This document shows positions 54,846 to 64,000 of a stretch of 64,000 nt of DNA, one piece after another. This DNA comes from Isoperla grammatica. Taxonomy: Eukaryota; Arthropoda; Insecta; Plecoptera; Perlodidae. The translations under genes and the position numbers were made by a program. Numbering within the stretch: position 1 is the stretch's first letter; every line of letters starts with the position of its first letter. Location of the stretch: positions 6,541,084 through 6,605,083 of the forward strand of contig OX246743.1 in the NCBI GenBank assembly GCA_945910005.1. Reading direction: 5' to 3'. The notes beneath the pieces are model-generated. The model made no database searches and was not told the origin of the DNA. It saw only the letters and a program-made list of their open reading frames with translations.

Positions 54846-57800
54846 ATTGCCCCCCCCCCCCCCCCGCAGCGAGTAAGGTGTACCGACTACTGCAGGCGGT
54901 ATCGCTACAGAGTTCTACACCTCGTACTACTGGGCTGGCTGTGAACACAACATGAAGGAAGCCCATTTATCTTGATACACAGCACACCGCGTATTAATAC
55001 TACAAGACATAGCCCCCCCTGCAGCGAGTAAGGTGTACCGACTACTGCAGGCGGTATCGCTACAGAGTTCTACACCTCGTACTACTGGGCTGGCTGTGAA
55101 CACAACAAGAAGGAAGCCCATTTATCTTGATACACAGCACACCGCGTATTAATACTACAAGATATAGCCCCCCCTGCAGCGAGTAAGGTGTACCGACTAC
55201 TGCAGGCGGTATCGCTACAGAGTTCTACACCTCGTACTACTGGGCTGGCTGTGAACACAACATGAAGGAAGCCCATTTATCTTGATACACAGCACACCGC
55301 GTATTAATACTACAAGACATAGCCCCCCCTGCAGCGAGTAAGGTGTACCGACTACTGCAGGCGGTATCGCTACAGAGTTCTACACCTCGTACTACTGGGC
55401 TGGCTGTGAACACAACATGAAGGAAGCCCATTTATCTTGATACACAGCACACCGCGTATTAATACTACAAGACATAGCCCCCCCTGCAGCGAGTAAGGTG
55501 TACCGACTACTGCAGGCGGTATCGCTACAGAGTTCTACACCTCGTACTACTGGGCTGGCTGTGAACACAACAAGAAGGAAGCCCATTTATCTTGATACAC
55601 AGCACACCGCGTATTAATACTACAAGACATAGCCCCCCCTGCAGCGAGTAAGGTGTACCGACTACTGCAGGCGGTATCGCTACAGAGTTCTACACCTCGT
55701 ACTACTGGGCTGGCTGTGAACACAACATGAAGGAAGCCCATTTATCTTGATACACAGCACACCGCGTATTAATACTACAAGGTATTGCCCCCCCTGCAGC
55801 GAGTAAGGTGTACCGACTACTGCAGGCGGTATCGCTACAGAGTTCTACACCTCGTACTACTGGGCTGGCTGTGAACACAACAAGAAGGAAGCCCATTTAT
55901 CTTGATACACAGCACACCGCGTATTAATACTACAAGATATAGCCCCCCCTGCAGCGAGTAAGGTGTACCGACTACTGCAGGCGGTATCGCTACAGAGTTC
56001 TACACCTCGTACTACTGGGCTGGCTGTGAACACAACAAGAAGGAAGCCCATTTATCTTGATACACAGCACACCGCGTATTAATACTACAAGATATAGCCC
56101 CCCCTGCAGCGAGTAAGGTGTACCGACTACTGCAGGCGGTATCGCTACAGAGTTCTACACCTCGTACTACTGGGCTGGCTGTGAACACAACAAGAAGGAA
56201 GCCCATTTATCTTGATACACAGCACACCGCGTATTAATACTACAAGATATAGCCCCCCCTGCAGCGAGTAAGGTGTACCGACTACTGCAGGCGGTATCGC
56301 TACAGAGTTCTACACCTCGTACTACTGGGCTGGCTGTGAACACAACAAGAAGGAAGCCCATTTATCTTGATACACAGCACACCGCGTATTAATACTACAA
56401 GATATAGCCCCCCCTGCAGCGAGTAAGGTGTACCGACTACTGCAGGCGGTATCGCTACAGAGTTCTACACCTCGTACTACTGGGCTGGCTGTGAACACAA
56501 CATGAAGGAAGCCCATTTATCTTGATACACAGCACACCGCGTATTAATACTACAAGACATAGCCCCCCCTGCAGCGAGTAAGGTGTACCGACTACTGCAG
56601 GCGTTATCGCTACAGAGTTCTACACCTCGTACTACTGGGCTGGCTGTGAACACAACATGAAGGAAGCCCATTTATCTTGATACACAGCACACCGCGTATT
56701 AATACTACAAGGTATTGGCCCCCCTGCAGCGAGTAAGGTGTACCGACTACTGCAGGCGGTATCGCTACAGAGTTCTACACCTCGTACTACTGGGCTGGCT
56801 GTGAACACAACGAGAAGGAAGCCCATTTATCTTGATACACAGCACACCGCGTATTAATACTACAAGATATAGCCCCCCCTGCAGCGAGTAAGGTGTACCG
56901 ACTACTGCAGGCGGTATCGCTACAGAGTTCTACACCTCGTACTACTGGGCTGGCTGTGAACACAGCATGAAGGGAGCCCATTTATCTTGATACACAGCAC
57001 ACCGCGTATTAATACTACAAGACATAGCCCCCCCTGCAGCGAGTAAGGTGTACCGACTACTGCAGGCGGTATCGCTACAGAGTTCTACACCTCGTACTAC
57101 TGGGCTGGCTGTGAACACAACAAGAAGGAAGCCCATTTATCTTGATACACAGCACACCGCGTATTAATACTACAAGACATAGCCCCCCCTGCAGCGAGTA
57201 AGGTGTACCGACTACTGCAGGCGGTATCGCTACAGAGTTCTACACCTCGTACTACTGGGCTGGCTGTGAACACAACATGAAGGAAGCCCATTTATCTTGA
57301 TACACAGCACACCGCGTATTAATACTACAAGACATAGCCCCCCCTGCAGCGAGTAAGGTGTACCGACTACTGCAGGCGGTATCGCTACAGAGTTCTACAC
57401 CTCGTACTACTAGGCTGGCTGTGAACGACAACAAGAAGGAAGCCCATTTATCTTGATACACAGCACACCGCGTATTAATACTACAAGATATGGCCCCCCC
57501 CCCCCCCTGCAGCGAGTAAGGTGTACCGACTACTGCAGGCGGTATCGCTACAGAGTTCTACACCTCGTACTACTAGGCTGGCTGTGAACACAACAAGAAG
57601 GAAGCCCATTTATCTTGATACACAGCACACCGCGTATTAATACTACAAGATATAGCCCCCCCTGCAGCGAGTAAGGTGTACCGACTACTGCAGGCGGTAT
57701 CGCTACAGAGTTCTACACCTCGTACTACTGGGCTGGCTGTGAACACAACAAGAAGGAAGCCCATTTATCTTGATACACAGCACACCGCGTATTAATACTA

Positions 57801-60800
57801 CAAGATATAGCCCCCCCTGCAGCGAGTAAGGTGTACCGACTACTGCAGGCGGTATCGCTACAGAGTTCTACACCTCGTACTACTGGGCTGGCTGTGAACA
57901 CAACATGAAGGAAGCCCATTTATCTTGATACACAGCACACCGCGTATTAATACTACAAGATATAGCCCCCCCTGCAGCGAGTAAGGTGTACCGACTACTG
58001 CAGGCGGTATCGCTACAGAGTTCTACACCTCGTACTACTGGGCTGGCTGTGAACACAACAAGAAGGAAGCCCATTTATCTTGATACACAGCACACCGCGT
58101 ATTAATACTACAAGATATAGCCACCCCTGCAGCGAGTAAGGTGTACCGACTACTGCAGGCGGTATCGCTACAGAGTTCTACACCTCGTACTACTGGGCTG
58201 GCTGTGAACACAACAAGAAGGAAGCCCATTTATCTTGATACACAGCACACCGCGTATTAATACTACAAGATATGGCCCCCCCTGCAGCGAGTAAGGTGTA
58301 CCGACTACTGCAGGCGGTATCGCTACAGAGTTCTACACCTCGTACTACTGGGCTGGCTGTGAACACAACAAGAAGGAAGCCCATTTATCTTGATACACAG
58401 CACACCGCGTATTAATACTACAAGATATGGCCCCCCCTGCAGCGAGTAAGGTGTACCGACTACTGCAGGCGGTATCGCTACAGAGTTCTACACCTCGTAC
58501 TACTGGGCTGGCTGTGAACACAACAAGAAGGAAGCCCATTTATCTTGATACACAGCACACCGCGTATTAATACTACAAGATATGCCCCCCCCTGCAGCGA
58601 GTAAGGTGTACCGACTACTGCAGGCGGTATCGCTACAGAGTTCTACACCTCGTACTACTGGGCTGGCTGTGAACACAACAAGAAGGAAGCCCATTTATCT
58701 TGATACACAGCACACCGCGTATTAATACTACAAGATATGGCCCCCCCTGCAGCGAGTAAGGTGTACCGACTACTGCAGGCGGTATCGCTACAGAGTTCTA
58801 CACCTCGTACTACTGGGCTGGCTGTGAACACAACATGAAGGAAGCCCATTTATCTTGATACACAGCACACCGCGTATTAATACTACAAGATATGCCCCCC
58901 CCTGCAGCGAGTAAGGTGTACCGACTACTGCAGGCGGTATCGCTACAGAGTTCTACACCTCGTACTACTGGGCTGGCTGTGACACAACAAGAAGGAAGCC
59001 CATTTATCTTGATACACAGCACACCGCGTATTAATACTACAAGATATGGCCCCCCCTGCAGCGAGTAAGGTGTACCGACTACTGCAGGCGGTATCGCTAC
59101 AAGTTCTACACCTCGTACTACTGGGCTGGCTGTGAACACAACAAGAAGGAAGCCCATTTATCTTGATACACAGCACACCGCGTATTAATACTACAAGATA
59201 TGGCCCCCCCTGCAGCGAGTAAGGTGTACCGACTACTGCAGGCGGTATCGCTACAGAGTTCTACACCTCGTACTACTGGGCTGGCTGTGAACACAACAAG
59301 AAGGAAGCCCATTTATCTTGATACACAGCACACCGCGTATTAATACTACAAGGTATTGCCACCCCTGCAGCGAGTAAGGTGTACCGACTACTGCAGGCGG
59401 TATCGCTACAGAGTTCTACACCTCGTACTACTGGGCTGGCTGTGAACACAACAAGAAGGAAGCCCATTTATCTTGATACACAGCACACCGCGTATTAATA
59501 CTACAAGATATGGCCCCCCCTGCAGCGAGTAAGGTGTACCGACTACTGCAGGCGGTATCGCTACAGAGTTCTACACCTCGTACTACTGGGCTGGCTGTGA
59601 ACACAACATGAAGGAAGCCCATTTATCTTGATACACAGCACACCGCGTATTAATACTACCACATATAGCCACCCCTGCAGCGAGTAAGGTGTACCGACTA
59701 CTGCAGGCGGTATCGCTACAGAGTTCTACACCTCGTACTACTGGGCTGGCTGTGAACACAACAAGAAGGAAGCCCATTTATCTTGATACACAGCACACCG
59801 CGTATTAATACTACAAGATATGGCCCCCCCTGCAGCGAGTAAGGTGTACCGACTACTGCAGGCGGTATCGCTACAGAGTTCTACACCTCGTACTACTGGG
59901 CTGGCTGTGAACACAACAAGAAGGAAGCCCATTTATCTTGATACACAGCACACCGCGTATTAATACTACAAGGTATTGCCACCCCTGCAGCGAGTAAGGT
60001 GTACCGACTACTGCAGGCGGTATCGCTACAGAGTTCTACACCTCGTACTACTGGGCTGGCTGTGAACACAACAAGAAGGAAGCCCATTTATCTTGATACA
60101 CAGCACACCGCGTATTAATACTACAAGATATGGCCCCCCCTGCAGCGAGTAAGGTGTACCGACTACTGCAGGCGGTATCGCTACAGAGTTCTACACCTCG
60201 TACTACTGGGCTGGCTGTGAACACAACAAGAAGGAAGCCCATTTATCTTGATACACAGCACACCGCGTATTAATACTACCACATATAGCCCCCCCTGCAG
60301 CGAGTAAGGTGTACCGACTACTGCAGGCGGTATCGCTACAGAGTTCTACACCTCGTACTACTGGGCTGGCTGTGAACACAACAAGAAGGAAGCCCATTTA
60401 TCTTGATACACAGCACACCGCGTATTAATACTACAAGATATTGCCGCCCCTGCAGCGAGTAAGGTGTACCGACTACTGCAGGCGGTATCGCTACAGAGTT
60501 CTACACCTCGTACTACTGGGCTGGCTGTGAACACAACAAGAAGGAAGCCCATTTATCTTGATACACAGCACACCGCGTATTAATACTACAAGATATTGGT
60601 CCCCCTGCAGCGAGTAAGGTGTACCGACTACTGCAGGCGGTATCGCTACAGAGTTCTACACCTCGTACTACTGGGCTGGCTGTGAACACAACAAGAAGGA
60701 AGCCCATTTATCTTGATACACAGCACACCGCGTATTAATACTACAAGATATGGCCCCCCCCTGCAGCGAGTAAGGTGTACCGACTACTGCAGGCGGTATC

Positions 60801-63363
60801 GCTACAGAGTTCTACACCTCGTACTACTGGGCTGGCTGTGAACACAACAAGAAGGAAGCCCATTTATCTTGATACACAGCACACCGCGTATTAATACTAC
60901 AAGATATGGCCCCCCCCTGCAGCGAGTAAGGTGTACCGACTACTGCAGGCGGTATCGCTACAGAGTTCTACACCTCGTACTACTGGGCTTGCTGTGAACA
61001 CAACAAGAAGGAAGCCCATGTATCTTGATACACAGCACACCGCGTATTAATACTACAAGATATAGCCCCCCCTGCAGCGAGTAAGGTGTACCGACTACTG
61101 CAGGCGGTATCGCTACAGAGTTCTACACCTCGTACTACTGGGCTGGCTGTGAACACAACATGAAGGGAGCCCATTTATCTTGATACACAGCACACCGCGT
61201 ATTAATACTACAAGATATGGCCCCCCCCTGCAGCGAGTAAGGTGTACCGACTACTGCAGGCGGTATCGCTACAGAGTTCTACACCTCGTACTACTGGGCT
61301 GGCTGTGAACACAACAAGAAGGAAGCCCATTTATCTTGATACACAGCACACCGCGTATTAATACTACAAGATATGGCCCCCCCCTGCAGCGAGTAAGGTG
61401 TACCGACTACTGCAGGCGGTATCGCTACAGAGTTCTACACCTCGTACTACTGGGCTGGCTGTGAACACAACAAGAAGGAAGCCCATTTATCTTGATACAC
61501 AGCACACCGCGTATTAATACTACAAGATATGGCCCCCCCCTGCAGCGAGTAAGGTGTACCGACTACTGCAGGCGGTATCGCTACAGAGTTCTACACCTCG
61601 TACTACTGGGCTGGCTGTGAACACAACAAGAAGGAAGCCCATTTATCTTGATACACAGCACACCGCGTATTAATACTACAAGGTATTGCCACCCCTGCAG
61701 CGAGTAAGGTGTACCGACTACTGCAGGCGGTATCGCTACAGAGTTCTACACCTCGTACTACTGGGCTGGCTGTGAACACAACAAGAAGGGAGCCCATTTA
61801 TCTTGATACACAGCACACCGCGTATTAATACTACAAGATATAGCCCTCCCCTGCAGCGAGTAAGGTGTACCGACTACTGCAGGCGGTATCGCTACAGAGT
61901 TCTACACCTCGTACTACTGGGCTGGCTGTGAACACAACAAGAAGGAAGCCCATTTATCTTGATACACAGCACACCGCGTATTAATACTACAAGATATGGC
62001 CCCCCTGCAGCGAGTAAGGTGTACCGACTACTGCAGGCGGTATCGCTACAGAGTTCTTCACCTCGTACTACTGGGCTGGCTGTGAACACAACAAGAAGGA
62101 AGCCCATTTATCTTGATACACAGCACACCGCGTATTAATACTACAAGATATGGCCCCCCCCTGCAGCGAGTAAGGTGTACCGACTACTGCAGGCGGTATC
62201 GCTACAGAGTTCTACACCTCGTACTACTGGGCTGGCTGTGAACACAACAAGAAGGAAGCCCATTTATCTTGATACACAGCACACCGCGTATTAATACTAC
62301 CACATATAGCCCCCCCTGCAGCGAGTAAGGTGTACCGACTACTGCAGGCGGTATCGCTACAGAGTTCTACACCTCGTACTACTGGGCTGGCTGTGAACAC
62401 AACAAGAAGGAAGCCCATTTATCTTGATACACAGCACACCGCGTATTAATACTACCACATATAGCCCCCCCTGCAGCGAGTAAGGTGTACCGACTACTGC
62501 AGGCGGTATCGCTACAGAGTTCTACACCTCGTACTACTGGGCTGGCTGTGAACACAACAAGAAGGAAGCCCATTTATCTTGATACACAGCACACCGCGTA
62601 TTAATACTACAAGGTATTGCCACCCCTGCAGCGAGTAAGGTGTACCGACTACTGCAGGCGGTATCGCTACAGAGTTCTACACCTCGTACTACTGGGCTGG
62701 CTGTGAACACAACAAGAAGGAAGCCCATTTATCTTGATACACAGCACACCGCGTATTAATACTACAAGGTATTGCCACCCCTGCAGCGAGTGAGGTGTAC
62801 CGACTACTGCAGGCGGTATCGCTACAGAGTTCTACACCTCGTACTACTGGGCTGGCTGTGAACACAACAAGAAGGAAGCCCATTTATCTTGATACACAGC
62901 ACACCGCGTATTAATACTACAAGGTATTGCCACCCCTGCAGCGAGTAAGGTGTACCGACTACTGCAGGCGGTATCGCTACAGAGTTCTACACCTCGTACT
63001 ACTGGGCTGGCTGTGAACACAACAAGAAGGAAGTTCATTTATCTTGATACACAGCACACCGCGTATTAATACTACAAGATATGGCCCCCCCTGCAGCGAG
63101 TAAGGTGTACCGACTACTGCAGGCGGTATCGCTACAGAGTTCTACACCTCGTACTACTGGGCTGGCTGTGAACACAACAAGAAGGAAGCCCATTTATCTT
63201 GATACACAGCACACCGCGTATTAATACTACAAGGTATTGCCGCCCCTGCAGCGAGTAAGGTGTACCGACTACTGCAGGCGGTATCGCTACAGAGTTCTAC
63301 ACCTCGTACTACTGGGCTGGCTGTGAACACAACAAGAAGGAAGCCCATTTATCTTGATACATC
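54846..63363 (+). repeat. 155-bp satellite array, about 55 copies
   Basis: The monomer contains CTGCAGCGAGTAAGGTGTAC, CGACTACTGCAGGCGGTATC, TCTACACCTCGTACTACTGG, GAAGCCCATTTATCTTGATA and CACCGCGTATTAATACTAC. Monomers are nearly identical. Variation concentrates at the C-run junction (GATATAGCC, GATATGGCC, GGTATTGCCACC, CACATATAGCC) and at AACAAGAAGG or AACATGAAGG. Each monomer has two CTGCAG (PstI) sites and an AGGTGTA/TACACCT dyad. The left edge is a C-run at 54851, and the right edge breaks off after CTTGATACA. The 64-codon minus frames are incidental because 155 is not a multiple of three. Confidence 0.97.
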
Positions 63364-64000
63364 TCAATTTGGAAAGTGAAACTTTTACAAAAAGCTTTCG
63401 GTCACGGACGATAAACTTGGTTGTCCTAAATACACTCGCTGGCTTAGAATGTGGCTACCAACGTTTCCGATTTTATTTGATAACCGTAGTTTTAAAATAT
63501 AATCTTATCATATATCTTTTAAAGCTTTAACCGGTTTAGATAATTATATTGCAAATCATATCTCAAGAATAATACCTAACGTCAAAAGCTTAGAACGCAA
63601 TTCTGTTCTTTCGTAGGCACTACAGAGTCTTTGATAAATATTTATTACATTATTATAATCGATGTTTTGATTACTACTTATTGATTTTCAAAACAATTTA
63701 AAACCCTTATTAATTAAGTATTCGATGAATTATTAGCCACAGTGCATTTAGCAATTGTAAAACCCCATATCTTAATGGTAATTATGTGAAAATCAGGGTT
63801 AAAACCAATAATAGCTTTAGAGTGAAATAATGAATTATATATTATTAAGTTGTAGAACTGCGTTTATTCTATACCCACTCAGTTCCAGTAAATGATTTCT
63901 TTGTACCCATATTTGTATTATATTAATTTTTATATTAATTACAACGTTTTTCGTTGAATGTTGCCTTATAAATTACGTCGTTTCAAACCATGATTTGTCT
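63364..64000. other. AT-rich spacer
   Basis: No feature recognised after the satellite edge. Confidence 0.55.

Noticed and set aside
54927..63348. More than 50 minus-strand frames of about 64 codons with near-identical proteins (Met-Gly-Phe-Leu start)
   Set aside because: They arise once per 155-bp monomer and stop in the next. The period is not a multiple of three and the frame is fixed by DNA homogeneity, so this is not a protein family.

Overview
The window looks like intergenic DNA from a eukaryotic, repeat-rich genome, most likely an insect or other arthropod. The evidence is the absence of any long open reading frame, AT-rich spacer DNA, tRNA-headed and 5S-rRNA-headed SINEs, many small terminal-inverted-repeat (MITE-like) elements with TA-rich 3-bp target duplications, Helitron-like elements, and several tandem arrays. 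The species cannot be named from the sequence alone. No complete protein-coding gene was recognised. Two short minus-strand frames (1602-1886 and 32883-33053) are the only weak candidates for exon or relic coding sequence outside repeats.

Layout. 1-11 kb: AT-rich spacer with SINEs (about 2485, 3285-3552, 7194-7376), MITEs (5286-5928, 7621-8199) and a 1.7-kb foldback element (8848-10530). 11-17.5 kb: an eight-copy array of ~155-bp units (11135-12328), a hAT-like element (12434-12861), a ~69-bp array (13672-15085), and more MITEs and SINEs, including a MITE inserted inside a SINE (15925-16340). 17.5-30.8 kb: ten related Helitron-like units. Nine lie head to tail and one is inserted in inverted orientation inside another, which reveals the target site. 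31-38.8 kb: SINE, short tandem repeats, several MITEs and foldbacks, and two degraded hammerhead-like motifs. 38.8-45 kb: about 73 copies of a 62-bp unit, each with a CCAAT box, followed by a 1-kb duplication holding nested MITEs and a 251-bp dispersed element. 45-51.3 kb: a 5S-rRNA-derived SINE, two MITE copies 0.9 kb apart, and a diverged relative of the Helitron-like units at 50574-51316. 54.8-63.4 kb: about 55 copies of a 155-bp satellite with local higher-order structure. The remainder is spacer.

Nothing here forms a gene pathway. The shared logic is mobile-element biology. Five TIR elements that otherwise differ carry the same internal motif 75-98 bp from one end. The Helitron-like units share both termini with a diverged element 20 kb away. 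Several insertions are nested so that the interrupted host sequence can be read, which gives direct evidence for target choice. All relationships were judged by eye; no alignment or database search was run.
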